From assembly GCF_019915265.1 (NCBI RefSeq), contig NZ_CP082780.1:992001-1056000 (forward strand): 64,000 bases of DNA, read 5' to 3'. Source of the stretch: Bacillus aquiflavi. GTDB taxonomy: Bacteria; Bacillota; Bacilli; Bacillales; Cytobacillaceae. The translations under genes were made by a program, and so were the position numbers. The notes under the pieces were generated by a model. It had not been told where the DNA came from. It saw only the letters and a program-made list of their open reading frames with translations, and did no database searches. This document shows, in pieces, positions 1-12,705 of this stretch (its first letter is position 1; each line of letters starts with the position of its first letter).

Positions 1-629
1 GGTTTGGAGGTAGTATTTGTCGCTCTTTAACTGAGTTAGGAATGGAAGTAATGGCGATAGACAATAACGAAGAACGAGTCAATGAGTTTTCTATGATTGC
101 TACCCATGCGGTTGTAGGAAATACAACTGATGAAACAGTGCTGAAAAGTCTTGGTATTAGAAATTTTGAACATGTAATAGTTGCAATAGGGGATGATATC
201 CAAGCAAGCATTTTAACAACACTGATATTAAAAGAGTTGGGCGTTAAACATATAACCGTAAAGGCACAAAATGATTATCATGAAAAAGTATTGCGAAAAA
301 TTGGTGCGGATCACGTCGTTCATCCTGAACGAGATATGGGGAGACGAATTGCACAAAACATCGTTTCAAATAATGTATTAGATTATTTAGAGCTCTCAGA
401 TGAACATAGCATAGTTGAGATTGTAGCAAGTGAAAAAATTATCGGAAAGTCTATCGTTGATCTTGATATCCGGGCTAAGTTTGGTGTAAATATTGTTGCA
501 ATCAAGCGTAATAAAGATATTATCGTTTCACCTATCGCTAACGAGGTTATTCATGCTAATGATATTTTAATTGTTATCGGAGCAGATTCTGATATCAATC
601 GATTTGAGAAAAAGTTAATTGATCTATAG
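1..629 (+). CDS. ktrC: Ktr potassium uptake system regulatory subunit (KtrC/YkqB type), 5' end missing
   Basis: Cytoplasmic RCK subunit that gates a Ktr/Trk potassium channel by binding nucleotides. The open frame runs in from the left edge: codons from base 3 read FGGSICRSLTELGMEVMAID, the end of the Rossmann GxGRFG loop and the next helix, so the ATG at 42 is internal. The TrkA-N (Rossmann) domain continues to about base 400, and a TrkA-C domain follows (about 400-629). The family is about 220 aa, so only some 10-20 residues are missing. In B. subtilis the gene next to rnjA is ykqB/ktrC, which matches this order. It converges on rnjA across a shared terminator. Confidence 0.88.
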   Translation, partial: FGGSICRSLTELGMEVMAIDNNEERVNEFSMIATHAVVGNTTDETVLKSLGIRNFEHVIVAIGDDIQASILTTLILKELGVKHITVKAQNDYHEKVLRKIGADHVVHPERDMGRRIAQNIVSNNVLDYLELSDEHSIVEIVASEKIIGKSIVDLDIRAKFGVNIVAIKRNKDIIVSPIANEVIHANDILIVIGADSDINRFEKKLIDL

Positions 630-632
630 AGT

Positions 633-679
633 AAAAAACCCCTACAGAGAAAATAGAAAAATCTTTGTAGGGGTTTTTT
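633..679. terminator. Bidirectional terminator between ktrC and rnjA
   Basis: Perfect 14-bp inverted repeat (633-646 with 666-679, core ACCCCTACA/TGTAGGGGT). The A-run on the left and T-run on the right give a Rho-independent terminator in both directions, as expected between two converging genes. Confidence 0.85.
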
Positions 680-715
680 AATAGTACACTAATTTTACAT
701 GATAACAGTGCTTAT

Positions 716-2383
716 TTAAACTTCCATAATTATTGGTAAAATCATTGGTCGCCGCTTTGTTTTTTCATATAGAAATGGAGCTAGCGTATCAGTGATTTCA
801 TTTTTAATTTCAGACCATTGCGTTGTTTTTCTTTCCATTACTTTATTTAAATGTTTTGTTATTAAGCTTTGTGCATCATTAATTAAATCTCCTGATTCGC
901 GCATATAAACGAATCCGCGAGAGATAATGTCTGGACCTGCAGCAATTTTGAAGTCTTTCATATTGATACTAACAACGACTACAACTAAACCTTCTTCTGA
1001 TAAAATTCGCCGATCACGAAGGACGATATTACCGATATCACCGACCCCGCTGCCATCAATATAAACAGATCCTGAAGGAATCTTGCCAGCAATTTGTGCA
1101 GAATCTTCACTTAGAGCAAGTACTTCGCCATTATCCATAATAAAGCAATTCTCTTGATCAACATCACAGTCAACTGCTAATTTTGCATGCATAATTTGCA
1201 TCCGGTATTCTCCATGGATGGGCATAAAAAACTTCGGCTTCATTAAACGCAACATTAGCTTTTGTTCTTCTTGACCGCCATGACCTGAAGTATGAATATC
1301 ACTTAATGCACCATGGATGACTTCTGCACCAGCACGATAAAGTAAGTTAATTGTTTTGCTTACGCTTATTGTATTTCCTGGTATTGGGGAAGACGAGAAG
1401 ACAACAGTATCGCCAGGAATAATTTGAATTTGCCGGTGCGTGCCATTTGCAATCCTTGATAATGCTGCCATTGGTTCCCCTTGACTTCCAGTACATAATA
1501 TCGTGACTTTATCGGCAGGTAGTCGATTAATTTGCTGTGGTTCAATAAATGTATCTTTCGGTGCATGAATATAACCTAAATCGAGTCCGATGTTAATAGC
1601 TGCTTCCATGCTCCGGCCAAATACAGCAATTTTCCGCCCATTTGAAACGGCTGCTTCAGTCACTTGTTGCAGGCGATGAATATTTGAGGCGAAAGTAGCA
1701 AAAATAATTCTTCCTTCTACCTTTCGAAAAATATCTTGAATATTTTCACCTACACGACGTTCTGACATAGTAAAATCCGGTATCTCACTATTTGTGCTGT
1801 CAGATAATAAACAAAGAACCCCCTCTTTACCGATTTCAGCCATTTTCGTAAGATTTGCTGGTTCTCCTACAGGTGTGAAGTCAAATTTAAAATCTCCAGT
1901 GTGAACAATTTGACCTGGCGGAGTTTTGACAACTACACCATAGGAATCAGGAATACTATGGGTTGTACGGAAAAAGGATACAGACGTTTTTCTAAATTTA
2001 ATGATGTCATCTTCTTTAATTTCATATAGCTTCGTTTGTCTAAGTAACCCATGTTCCTCTAATTTATTTTTAATAAGTCCTAATGCCAATTGTCCACCAT
2101 AGATTGGTACATTCACTTGTCTCAATAAATAAGGGATTCCGCCAATGTGGTCTTCATGACCATGTGTAATAAAAAGACCTTTAATTTTATCCTCGTTCTT
2201 AACTAAATACGTATAATCTGGGATGACATAATCAATGCCGAGAAGCTCATCTTCCGGAAATTTAATACCGGCATCAATTAAAATAATTTCATCTTGAAAC
2301 TGAACTGCATAAGTATTTTTACCTATCTCTCCAAGACCGCCTAGCGCAAATACGGCAGTTTGATCATTTTTAACAAATTTCAT
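716..2383 (-). CDS. rnjA: Ribonuclease J1
   Basis: Metallo-beta-lactamase/beta-CASP ribonuclease with 5'-to-3' exo- and endonuclease activity, central to mRNA turnover and rRNA maturation in Firmicutes. Length is 555 aa, the size of B. subtilis RnjA. The zinc motif [10 protein letters not shown] is at about residues 73-82 (H74, H76, D78, H79), and further ligands lie in VHTGDFKFD and in PIHGEYR of the beta-CASP region. The start lies 6 bp downstream of rpoY, so the two are co-transcribed as in B. subtilis. No lesion is visible. Confidence 0.97.
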   Translation of the reverse strand: MKFVKNDQTAVFALGGLGEIGKNTYAVQFQDEIILIDAGIKFPEDELLGIDYVIPDYTYLVKNEDKIKGLFITHGHEDHIGGIPYLLRQVNVPIYGGQLALGLIKNKLEEHGLLRQTKLYEIKEDDIIKFRKTSVSFFRTTHSIPDSYGVVVKTPPGQIVHTGDFKFDFTPVGEPANLTKMAEIGKEGVLCLLSDSTNSEIPDFTMSERRVGENIQDIFRKVEGRIIFATFASNIHRLQQVTEAAVSNGRKIAVFGRSMEAAINIGLDLGYIHAPKDTFIEPQQINRLPADKVTILCTGSQGEPMAALSRIANGTHRQIQIIPGDTVVFSSSPIPGNTISVSKTINLLYRAGAEVIHGALSDIHTSGHGGQEEQKLMLRLMKPKFFMPIHGEYRMQIMHAKLAVDCDVDQENCFIMDNGEVLALSEDSAQIAGKIPSGSVYIDGSGVGDIGNIVLRDRRILSEEGLVVVVVSINMKDFKIAAGPDIISRGFVYMRESGDLINDAQSLITKHLNKVMERKTTQWSEIKNEITDTLAPFLYEKTKRRPMILPIIMEV

Positions 2384-2389
2384 AAATTA

Positions 2390-2605
2390 TCATATCTCCA
2401 ATACTTTAAAATCTTCATTTTGACGTTCATACTCTAAAAAAGCTCCTTCTACTGGCTGGATAAACTCGATATTAATTGAGCGGTCCTTTAATTTTAAACG
2501 AACTTCCCTTTCAGAACTAGCTTCTAAAAAAAAAAAAAAAGCTTTTGTTTTTTCGCGCACAGGCACTTCGTTTTTAATTTCTTGGTAAAAAATTTTGTAA
2601 ATCAT
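2390..2605 (-). CDS. rpoY: RNA polymerase epsilon subunit (RpoY/YkzG) containing a 15-bp homopolymer
   Basis: Small accessory subunit of RNA polymerase in Firmicutes; 71 aa, encoded just upstream of rnjA as in B. subtilis (ykzG-rnjA). Conserved family segments are visible: VREKTK near residue 17, the middle SEREVR and the C-terminal [17 protein letters not shown] run of 15 A (2526-2540 on the plus strand) encodes FFFFL in the middle of the protein, where relatives, as I recall them, have a shorter non-repetitive stretch. The reading frame survives, but any slippage by a non-multiple of three would break it. An AGGAG-type ribosome site precedes the start. Confidence 0.85.
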   Translation of the reverse strand: MIYKIFYQEIKNEVPVREKTKAFFFFLEASSEREVRLKLKDRSINIEFIQPVEGAFLEYERQNEDFKVLEI

Positions 2606-2891
2606 ATAAATCGCTCCTCCATTTAAATCCTTTTATTATTATATAGAAACTTTACATGTTTTTCATGTTATTTAAGCAGTAATTTCCAAAACAATGGGTC
2701 GTTACGAAAAAGTAGCTTATTTCATCACCGTCATATTTACAACGGAAAGGAAGACTCAGCTAAGATTAACATAATGTAAAGCCTAATATGTACAAATAAT
2801 TAAGTGAGTAATACTAATTATGATTGAGGATCATTTTTAATATAACACATAAGTAAAAGGGGATACTACTAATCAATGTACAATAAGGAAG
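2606..2891. other. Intergenic region upstream of rpoY
   Basis: AT-rich stretch of about 290 bp. It should hold the promoter of rpoY-rnjA (reading leftward) and the ribosome site GGAGGAGCG just upstream of rpoY. I see no other gene or repeat in it. Confidence 0.4.
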
Positions 2892-2917
2892 AAGCCCTTC
2901 GCAAGCTTGAAGGGCTT
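2892..2917 (-). terminator. Terminator of the 25-aa basic peptide gene
   Basis: Inverted repeat AAGCCCTTC (2892-2900) / GAAGGGCTT (2909-2917) with an 8-nt loop. On the minus strand it is followed by CTTCCTT. It overlaps the stop codon of the small gene at 2916-2993. Confidence 0.65.
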
Positions 2918-2993
2918 AAAAGTCATGCAATTGTTTTTTTCGAAGCAAATCTTTCCACTGTTTTAAAAGCTTCTTTTTAAGCTTCTTTAACAT
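2916..2993 (-). CDS. Very short basic peptide, function unknown
   Basis: Encodes 25 aa, beginning MLKKLKKKLLKQWKDLLRKK: strongly basic and probably one amphipathic helix. Three things support a real gene despite its size: a GGAG ribosome site about 10 nt upstream of the ATG, a terminator hairpin directly at its stop codon, and location in an otherwise empty 780-bp gap between rpoY and def. I do not recognise the family. A chance ORF or an RNA with an incidental frame is possible. Confidence 0.45.
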   Translation of the reverse strand: MLKKLKKKLLKQWKDLLRKKQLHDF

Positions 2994-3332
2994 TGTGGAT
3001 CATCTCCTCACTTCTTATTTTAAACGATCCTTGTCCAAAGTGAAATAGTGTTTAGAAATATTTTAAATAATGGTCTTTTTTAATTATATTATATGATGAA
3101 ATCAGTTATTTTTTCATGGCTAATCATGGAAAGAATTAATTGTGTAAATTTAACCGTAATAATTACAGTTGTGTAAGCTTTTGTGCACCGTTTTTATTTC
3201 TTGAAGATACATTAAATGAAGTTTAATTTTTAAAATAAAAGAGAAGGATGAAAGACAGATTTCTAATAAGAAGAATAAGAAATAATATTGTTTTAAAGAA
3301 TATTATTTCATTGTAGAAGGGTGATTAAACTA
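2994..3332. other. Intergenic region between the basic peptide gene and def
   Basis: AT-rich, about 340 bp, with no convincing ORF, RNA or repeat. It probably contains the promoter of the small peptide gene reading leftward. Confidence 0.35.
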
Positions 3333-3369
3333 TAGTTCCTACTGACGTGAGCAATGCCAGTAAGAACTA
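3333..3369 (-). terminator. Probable terminator downstream of def
   Basis: Inverted repeat TAGTTCCTACT (3333-3343) / AGTAAGAACTA (3359-3369) with one mismatch, lying 13 bp past the def stop on the minus strand. The following T tract is weak (ATAGTTTA). Confidence 0.5.
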
Positions 3370-3382
3370 GCCTTATTTTCAA

Positions 3383-3937
3383 TTATCTTTCGAGGGGGAT
3401 TGCATTTTCAATTGGTTTTAATGGGTGCTGTTTGTCAATATGGTCATAAAACATAATGCCATTTAAATGGTCAATTTCATGTTGAAAAACAATCGCGAGA
3501 AAGCCTTTTAGGCGAAGCTTAACTTCGGCACCATTTTCATCAAAACCTTTTACAGTAATTCTGGCATATCTAGGAACATAACCAGGTATATTTTCATCAA
3601 CAGAGAGACACCCTTCTCCGGAAGTTAAATAAGTCCGTTCAACTGAGTGACTCACAATCCGTGGATTAAAAAGTGCATAACTGTGTAATTTCTCCTTTTC
3701 GTCATGAGCATGAACGGCAATCATTCTTTTCGAGACGTTTATTTGCGGCGCAGCAAGTCCAACGCCTGGGCGGAGTCCGTATTTCTCTGCAATTTTAGCG
3801 TCTTGGCTATGAAGCAAATATTGTACTAAACTTGCTAAAATATTTTTATCTTCTTCTGATGGTGGTAAAGCTACTTTCTCCGCTACTTTTCGCAATGTCG
3901 GATGTCCATCACGAATAATATCATCCATTGTAATCAT
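3383..3937 (-). CDS. def: Peptide deformylase
   Basis: Removes the N-formyl group from nascent proteins, using Fe2+ at the active site. From the preferred start the protein is 184 aa, the size of B. subtilis DefB (YkrB). The three deformylase motifs are intact: GVGLAAPQ (58-65), EGCLS (metal Cys110) and HEIDH (153-157). An ATG five codons upstream (3952) is also possible, but the start [13 protein letters not shown] fits the family and has GGGAGTG about 9 nt upstream. It is a single gene with its own hairpin downstream. No oddities. Confidence 0.96.
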   Translation of the reverse strand: MITMDDIIRDGHPTLRKVAEKVALPPSEEDKNILASLVQYLLHSQDAKIAEKYGLRPGVGLAAPQINVSKRMIAVHAHDEKEKLHSYALFNPRIVSHSVERTYLTSGEGCLSVDENIPGYVPRYARITVKGFDENGAEVKLRLKGFLAIVFQHEIDHLNGIMFYDHIDKQHPLKPIENAIPLER

Positions 3938-4067
3938 ATATTTCACTCCCATAAATCAATACGTATAATGTCATTAGTGTAGCAAAGATTAGGAAAAAAG
4001 TTAACATGAATGCTATGAGACGAGTAAATATTTTATTAGGAGAGCTAATGGGCATTAATGTTTGTAA

Positions 4068-4095
4068 CTATCAGTGGGGTTAACCCCACTGATAG
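4068..4095. repeat. Perfect 28-bp palindrome
   Basis: CTATCAGTGGGGTT followed by its exact complement AACCCCACTGATAG. It lies about 40 bp beyond the stop of the YjcZ-type gene and could act as its terminator, but neither side has a clear T tract. A protein-binding site is the alternative. Confidence 0.6.
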
Positions 4096-4136
4096 CTATT
4101 GATGTTTATTTGTGTGATCAGCTTTTACCTATCAGA

Positions 4137-4265
4137 TTAGTTCCAGCAAGCGCAGCCAACGATAATCAAAAGAATGAATAATACTACGATTAACGCAAAG
4201 CCTCTACCATACCCATAGCCATATCCGTAACCAGGGTATCCAAATCCGCATCCGTAACCAAACAT
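4137..4265 (-). CDS. YjcZ-family small glycine/tyrosine-rich membrane peptide
   Basis: A 42-aa protein beginning [20 protein letters not shown], followed by one hydrophobic segment ([15 protein letters not shown], about 24-38) and ending CACWN. Gly/Tyr-rich heads with a single membrane helix typify the YjcZ/sporulation-associated small proteins of Bacillus, often multi-copy and made in sporulating cells. AGGAGGAAT lies about 8 nt before the ATG. Family assignment rests on composition and architecture; the cellular role is not established. Confidence 0.75.
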   Translation of the reverse strand: MFGYGCGFGYPGYGYGYGYGRGFALIVVLFILLIIVGCACWN

Positions 4266-4485
4266 AAGGGATTCCTCCTACAAGATAATTTTCGCCCGAA
4301 ATTTATGGCGGACGATTACTACAACGTATGATATTCATAATGTTTTTGTATAGGCGACAGCCTAGTAATATTGAAAAAGAGCGGCGAATATATTGGTAGC
4401 AGTTAAGCTTTACTCAAATTTAAATTGTCAAAAATGATTTCAATCGATATAGTAATGATTGGTGAATTTGTGAGGGGGTTGCTAA

Positions 4486-5160
4486 GTGTCAATTTTGCAA
4501 AAAAACCATCTAGCTTTGCTATTCATAATGACGGTCGTTTTCCTTACAGCTTGCTTTAATAAAACCAATGAAGAAAAAATGTATGAAACATTAGAAAAAG
4601 TCGTCTCGTTAGAAAAAACTTTTGCTGCTCAGCAAGACCCTTTAGTCAAGATTGAAAAGCAGGAAAAAGAATTATATGAAAAAATAATGAACCTCGGTAT
4701 GAAAGAATATGATGAGATTGTCAAGCTATCTGACCAAGCACTTTCTTTGCTTGAAAAAAGAACGGAGTTGATTGATAAGGAACATGAAAGTATAGAAGCT
4801 TCTAAAAAGGAATTTAAAAAACTGTCGCAGCCCATTAAAAAATTGGAAGATGATCAGTTAAAAAAACTTGCAAAAAAATTATATGATACAATGATAGATC
4901 GTTATCAATCCTATGATGAACTTTATCTTCATTACATGGATAGTATCGAATTAGACCGTCAGTTATATGAGATGTTTAAAGATGAACAATTGACTCTTGA
5001 ACAGTTAGAAGAGCATGTTACAGCGATAAATAAGGCATATACAAAAATATTAGATGCGAATAAAAAGTTCAATGAAGAGACAGATAAATATAATAAAATC
5101 AAACGATCTTTTTACAAAGAAAGTGGGATAGAGATAGAAGATCAAAAAAATAAAAAATAA
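4486..5160 (+). CDS. ykyA: YkyA-type cell-wall-binding lipoprotein
   Basis: A 224-aa exported lipoprotein. The signal peptide ends in the lipobox LTAC (Cys about 23), and the mature part is a long, highly charged helical and probably coiled-coil domain (many KK/EK repeats), as in the YkyA family (putative cell-wall binding lipoprotein). A GTG start at 4486 is preceded by GAGGGGG. Its place directly before the pdh operon matches B. subtilis ykyA. Molecular function is unknown. A strong terminator follows 8 bp after the stop, so pdhABCD is transcribed separately. Confidence 0.85.
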   Translation: MSILQKNHLALLFIMTVVFLTACFNKTNEEKMYETLEKVVSLEKTFAAQQDPLVKIEKQEKELYEKIMNLGMKEYDEIVKLSDQALSLLEKRTELIDKEHESIEASKKEFKKLSQPIKKLEDDQLKKLAKKLYDTMIDRYQSYDELYLHYMDSIELDRQLYEMFKDEQLTLEQLEEHVTAINKAYTKILDANKKFNEETDKYNKIKRSFYKESGIEIEDQKNKK

Positions 5161-5167
5161 TAACGTT

Positions 5168-5201
5168 TAAAAATCGGCTCTTAAGCCGATTTTTTTTTTT
5201 T
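5168..5201 (+). terminator. Terminator of ykyA
   Basis: Perfect 9-bp stem AAATCGGCT/AGCCGATTT with a 4-nt loop (5171-5192), followed by a run of T. Confidence 0.9.
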
Positions 5202-5404
5202 GTTTAATTAGTATTATAACAGATGGACAAAATTACAATCTGTTTTATAATACAGTACCTATTAATTGAATGATACAGATTGATAATATATAAAAATAAA
5301 TATAAATACATTAATAAGATTGGAAAAACGTAATACCATGGTATTTATGAGGTCTAAATATATAATAAAGTGTTAAATTTAATAATTTCATTGTGTTAAT
5401 TTAG

Positions 5405-5433
5405 TTGCATTTTTTATTGATACAGAATATTAT
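5405..5433 (+). promoter_or_regulatory. Candidate pdhA promoter
   Basis: TTGCAT (5405-5410), 17-bp spacer, TATTAT (5428-5433): a plausible SigA promoter about 145 bp upstream of the pdhA start. The rest of the 5202-5577 gap is AT-rich; I see no attenuator or riboswitch. A palindrome AAAAACGTTTTT just downstream is only weakly cre-like. Confidence 0.4.
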
Positions 5434-5508
5434 AAGAATGAAAAATAGGAAAAACGTTTTTATTCAGGCAAACTGTGGGAAACTGTTTTTAAATAAGTTT
5501 CAAGCTAA

Positions 5509-6693
<1,185 letters not shown>

Positions 6694-6696
6694 GCG

Positions 6697-7674
6697 ATGG
6701 CTCAAATGACAATGATTCAAGCGATAAATGACGCATTGCGGACAGAATTACGTCATGATCCTAACGTATTAGTATTTGGGGAAGATGTTGGAGTTAACGG
6801 GGGAGTATTTAGAGCAACTGAAGGGTTGCAGAAAGAATTTGGTGAAGAACGTGTATTCGACACCCCTCTAGCTGAATCTGGTATTGGTGGTTTGGCGATC
6901 GGTCTAGGATTGCAAGGATATCGACCTGTTCCAGAAATCCAATTTTTCGGTTTTGTTTATGAAGTGATGGACTCAATTTCTGGACAAATGGCACGGATGC
7001 GCTACCGTTCAGGGGGACGATATCACTCACCTATTACGATTCGTTCGCCGTTTGGCGGAGGTGTCCAGACACCTGAGCTTCATGCCGACAGTTTGGAGGG
7101 ACTTGTTGCACAACAGCCGGGCTTAAAAGTCGTTATTCCTTCAACACCTTACGATGCAAAGGGATTATTAATCTCTGCGATTCGTGATAACGATCCTGTT
7201 ATTTTTTTAGAGCATATGAAATTATATCGTTCCTTTAGGCAGGAGGTACCTGAAGAAGAGTATGTCATTCCTCTTGGGAAAGCGGATATTAAACAAGAAG
7301 GAAAAGATATTTCAATTATCACTTATGGAGCGATGGTTCAAGAATCGTTAAAAGCAGCAAGTGAGTTAGAAAAAGAAGGTTACTCTGCAGAAGTAATTGA
7401 TCTTCGGACGATTAGTCCTCTCGATATTGAAACGATTATTAGATCTGTTGAGAAAACAAACCGGGCAATCGTTGTACAAGAAGCCCAAAAGCAAGCGGGC
7501 ATCGCAGCAAATGTTGTTGCAGAAATTAATGACCGTGCAATTTTAAGTTTGGAAGCACCTGTATTGCGCGTAGCCGCTCCGGATACAGTTTATCCATTTT
7601 CTCAAGCAGAGGCGGTATGGTTGCCAAACTATAAAGATATTATCGAGACAGCTAAAAAAGTATTAACTTTTTAA
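6697..7674 (+). CDS. pdhB: Pyruvate dehydrogenase E1 component, beta subunit
   Basis: 325-aa partner of PdhA, which completes the ThDP site and docks E1 to the E2 core. The frame opens [14 protein letters not shown], then [15 protein letters not shown] and the transketolase-like middle with [17 protein letters not shown], as in all bacterial E1-beta proteins. AAAGGAG precedes the ATG, overlapping the end of pdhA. Length and sequence show no lesion. Confidence 0.97.
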   Translation: MAQMTMIQAINDALRTELRHDPNVLVFGEDVGVNGGVFRATEGLQKEFGEERVFDTPLAESGIGGLAIGLGLQGYRPVPEIQFFGFVYEVMDSISGQMARMRYRSGGRYHSPITIRSPFGGGVQTPELHADSLEGLVAQQPGLKVVIPSTPYDAKGLLISAIRDNDPVIFLEHMKLYRSFRQEVPEEEYVIPLGKADIKQEGKDISIITYGAMVQESLKAASELEKEGYSAEVIDLRTISPLDIETIIRSVEKTNRAIVVQEAQKQAGIAANVVAEINDRAILSLEAPVLRVAAPDTVYPFSQAEAVWLPNYKDIIETAKKVLTF

Positions 7675-7716
7675 TGAGGATATAAGTATCGTTTATTAAA
7701 TAGGAGGGTGAATCTA

Positions 7717-10414
<2,698 letters not shown>

Positions 10415-10424
10415 TCTTTAGTAC

Positions 10425-10453
10425 AAAAAAACGTCCAAAAAGGACGTTTTTTT
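10425..10453 (+). terminator. Terminator of the pdh operon
   Basis: Inverted repeat AAAAAAACGTCC / GGACGTTTTTTT with a short loop, directly after pdhD. Confidence 0.9.
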
Positions 10454-10629
10454 GTGTAGGTATGCTTAGTCTACTTGTTTCTTAATGTAAGGGACAATAG
10501 GAATGATAGACGAGGGATGCATGTATAAAGTTAGAAATATCCGATATCTTCCTATTTTCTCGATATAGAGGGTGAATAATAACATGTTGAAACAACCAGG
10601 ATGTTTTACTAGTTGATTTTTTTTTTTGA

Positions 10630-11013
10630 TTATGGTAATAAAGCCTTTGTTAACGGCTCGATGATTTCCTCCTTCGGCACATCACCACTTATTTTTTCAA
10701 TTACTTCCCCATTGTAAAGAACGAGTATCGTTGGAGAAGTAGAAATGTCGAATTCAGAATAGATTTTTTTATTTTCTGAATTTATCAACACTTTCATATT
10801 GTTTATTTCAATTGGGAAATTTTTTTTTAAATCAAGTAAAGCATCATAATATTCGGCTTCTTCGGTTAAAGCTGTTTCATCCGAAAAAAAGAGAATTTGT
10901 TTAACGTTATCTGCATTATTCAGATCGATAGTTTGCTCGTTTTTTTCACAAGAGACCGTTAATAATAATAAACAACAGCTAAAAAAGAGCGGCAGTCGTT
11001 TCAATTTTTTCAT
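10630..11013 (-). CDS. slp: Slp-like small lipoprotein with thioredoxin-like fold
   Basis: 127-aa lipoprotein: signal peptide with the lipobox TVSC (Cys about 22), then a domain resembling a thioredoxin (ILFFSDETALTEEAEYY near residue 40, and SPTILVLYNGEVIEKISGD with the cis-Pro loop), but lacking the CxxC pair, so not an oxidoreductase of the classical kind. In B. subtilis slp (small peptidoglycan-associated lipoprotein) occupies this place after pdhD; I name it from position and size, with moderate certainty. It is transcribed convergently to pdhABCD. Confidence 0.6.
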   Translation of the reverse strand: MKKLKRLPLFFSCCLLLLTVSCEKNEQTIDLNNADNVKQILFFSDETALTEEAEYYDALLDLKKNFPIEINNMKVLINSENKKIYSEFDISTSPTILVLYNGEVIEKISGDVPKEEIIEPLTKALLP

Positions 11014-11206
11014 GCCTCACTTTATCATTATATAAGTAAAAAGTATAAGTGTAATTATTTCTTAATGGTTATATTTTACCATTACTATGATGATATCTCT
11101 TACTTGTTATATAAATGTTACATAAATAAAAAATATATGAGTACTATACTTCATAAGTATTACAGACAGTAAGTTTTTAAAAATGATATATCGGCGGGTG
11201 TAGCTA

Positions 11207-11455
11207 ATGAAAGAATATTTGACGATTGTGCTCCAGTTTATTATTTGGAGTGCATATACGTTAATCGAATGGTTATCGGCATATGACCGAATTGAGTATA
11301 AAATCATAATGTTTGTTATTTTCTTTTATTTAGCATTTGTTATTGGAAAAAGTATTGTCAAGTCTACAAAAAAAACAATGATTTTAACTGCTTTAAGCTT
11401 AGGTGGTCATTTTGTACTTTTCATAATGCTTAATTCGCTACAAATAAATTTTTAA
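11207..11455 (+). CDS. Small integral membrane protein, unknown function
   Basis: 82 aa with three probable membrane helices (about residues 5-22, 33-51 and 58-78), separated by short charged loops (YDRIEYK; KSIVKSTKKT). A weak GGCGGGTG-like ribosome site lies upstream of the ATG. Neighbours are the slp-like gene (divergent) and a DUF1885 gene (convergent). I do not recognise a family. Confidence 0.6.
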   Translation: MKEYLTIVLQFIIWSAYTLIEWLSAYDRIEYKIIMFVIFFYLAFVIGKSIVKSTKKTMILTALSLGGHFVLFIMLNSLQINF

Positions 11456-11612
11456 AAGATAGGGAGAGAATTGCTAAAGTTTCCTTAAAGCAAAAAATAT
11501 TGGAGATAAATATAAATGTGCTGTTAAGGGGAGAGTGTGCAAACAAATAAAGGAAACTTTAATTTCTTGTATTCCAATCGCTTTATAAATAAAATAGAGC
11601 CTAATAGAACAA

Positions 11613-11659
11613 AGAAAAGAGTGAAAGGCTTGGAATGTTTTCTTCCAAACCTCTTTTCT
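11613..11659. terminator. Probable terminator between 11.4 and 11.7 kb genes
   Basis: Imperfect long hairpin: GAAAAGAG..AGGCTTGGAA paired with TTCCAAACCTCTTTTC. It is A-rich on one side and T-rich on the other, between two converging genes. Confidence 0.5.
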
Positions 11660-11661
11660 AA

Positions 11662-12096
11662 TTATTTTCGTGGATAAAAGTACATAATCCGTCCATTAAA
11701 TAAATGGAGTTCCCCTTTTAATTTTTTTGCCAAAAATTTACTAAGTTCATTTGCTTTACCTTTATCCCCGTATGTAGCTGTTACAGGCAGGGTAACTTGG
11801 ATATATGTTTGTTGTCGTTCTGTACCATCTTCATCAACAACAGTTTCTTTATCGACCCCAAGTAAAATGGCGTGATATCGTTCATGGTTGGAATAAAGAT
11901 AAAACCATTTTCCTTTGCCTTCAGGCTTTTCTTTGATTTCATATGGAAATGCAGCGTTACTATACTCCCAATCTAGCTGCTCCCCCGTTTTGTTAGTTAT
12001 TTTTTTAAAATAGTGAAATAGTTCTTTTATTTCATCGACTGACACATGTTCTTTTGCTGATGAAGGTACAAGTTTAATATATGCATTATTGGCCAT
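11662..12096 (-). CDS. DUF1885-family protein
   Basis: 144 aa from MANNAYIKLVPSSAKE; GGAGGG about 8 nt upstream fixes this start rather than the ATG 14 codons further up. The protein is soluble, with mixed alpha/beta character and no signal peptide. The opening AYIKLVP and the middle GEQLDWEYSNAAFPYEI fit my recollection of the DUF1885 family, conserved in Bacillaceae and structurally solved without a known function. No operon partner is evident. Confidence 0.6.
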   Translation of the reverse strand: MANNAYIKLVPSSAKEHVSVDEIKELFHYFKKITNKTGEQLDWEYSNAAFPYEIKEKPEGKGKWFYLYSNHERYHAILLGVDKETVVDEDGTERQQTYIQVTLPVTATYGDKGKANELSKFLAKKLKGELHLFNGRIMYFYPRK

Positions 12097-12258
12097 AATA
12101 ATCCCTCCAATTCCCGTTAAGACAATTGTGTCTCCCATTATTCTAGCATTGAATAAAAACGAATGACAACAATAACAAGCATTTTATAAAAAAATCCTTG
12201 CTAAATGAGTTTATTTAAATTATAATAAAATTCTAAATATTTTAAAAGGAGGATGATC

Positions 12259-12558
12259 ATGGAAGTTTTCGATAAACTTTATGATGAGCATGAAAGAGTA
12301 AAAGTTAGGTTTGTAGGTTTTACTACGAATCATGCCCGCTATGATTTTGGAATTGTGTACACTAATATGTTTTTCGGCAAGCCGTTAGTTGTTTGCATGC
12401 AAACTGGCCGCTCAACCCTCCTTGACCCTAATGATTTAGAAGATGTTGATCATTTACAAACTACTTTCCGTATTCAAGATAAGGAACGAGTGTTGGATTT
12501 AGTTGAATTTTTTAAAGACGCGATACCAGGTGTGCCATTTAACACGCAATATGAGTAA
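12259..12558 (+). CDS. DUF3055-like small cytoplasmic protein
   Basis: 99 aa; start at ATG 12259 with AAAGGAGG 6 nt upstream (the in-frame ATG at 12253 falls inside the ribosome site). Acidic, soluble, with VRFVGFTTNHARYDFGIVYT followed by LVVCMQTGRSTLLDPNDLED, which resembles the DUF3055/SAV0927 family of Firmicutes. Function unknown. Its own terminator follows at once, so it is monocistronic. Confidence 0.55.
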   Translation: MEVFDKLYDEHERVKVRFVGFTTNHARYDFGIVYTNMFFGKPLVVCMQTGRSTLLDPNDLEDVDHLQTTFRIQDKERVLDLVEFFKDAIPGVPFNTQYE

Positions 12559-12563
12559 AAATT

Positions 12564-12598
12564 AAACAGACTAACTAACGGTCTGTTTATTTTTTTTT
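12564..12598 (+). terminator. Terminator
   Basis: AAACAGAC / GTCTGTTT stem (12564-12588) followed by a long T tract. Confidence 0.85.
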
Positions 12599-12626
12599 AT
12601 GTTACAAAAGTGTCATACAAATAGGC

Positions 12627-12655
12627 TTGAAAATCCAATTGTGTTATCTTATTAT
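12627..12655 (+). promoter_or_regulatory. SigA promoter of the SR1-like RNA
   Basis: TTGAAA (12627-12632), exactly 17 bp, TATTAT (12650-12655). The predicted transcript start is about 12662, about 45 nt before the SR1P start codon. Confidence 0.7.
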
Positions 12656-12670
12656 GAAGTTAAGGTTATT

Positions 12671-12684
12671 CTAAAACGCTTTCA
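12671..12684 (+). promoter_or_regulatory. Candidate cre (CcpA) site in the SR1 leader
   Basis: CTAAAACGCTTTCA matches the cre consensus TGWNANCGNTNWCA except at the first two positions. It lies about 10 nt downstream of the predicted SR1 transcript start, where CcpA would block elongation. B. subtilis SR1 is mainly repressed by CcpN and slightly by CcpA; this site is an inference. Confidence 0.4.
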
Positions 12685-12705
12685 AAAATTCATAAAGGAG
12701 CATGA

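Noticed and set aside
42-44. ATG at 42 as the start of the first gene
   Set aside because: The same frame is open to the window edge and encodes the preceding part of the Rossmann fold; there is no ribosome site at 42.
5455-5468. AAAAACGTTTTT palindrome as a cre site controlling pdhA
   Set aside because: It lacks the TG..CA outer bases of the consensus, leaving only the CG centre; too weak to claim.
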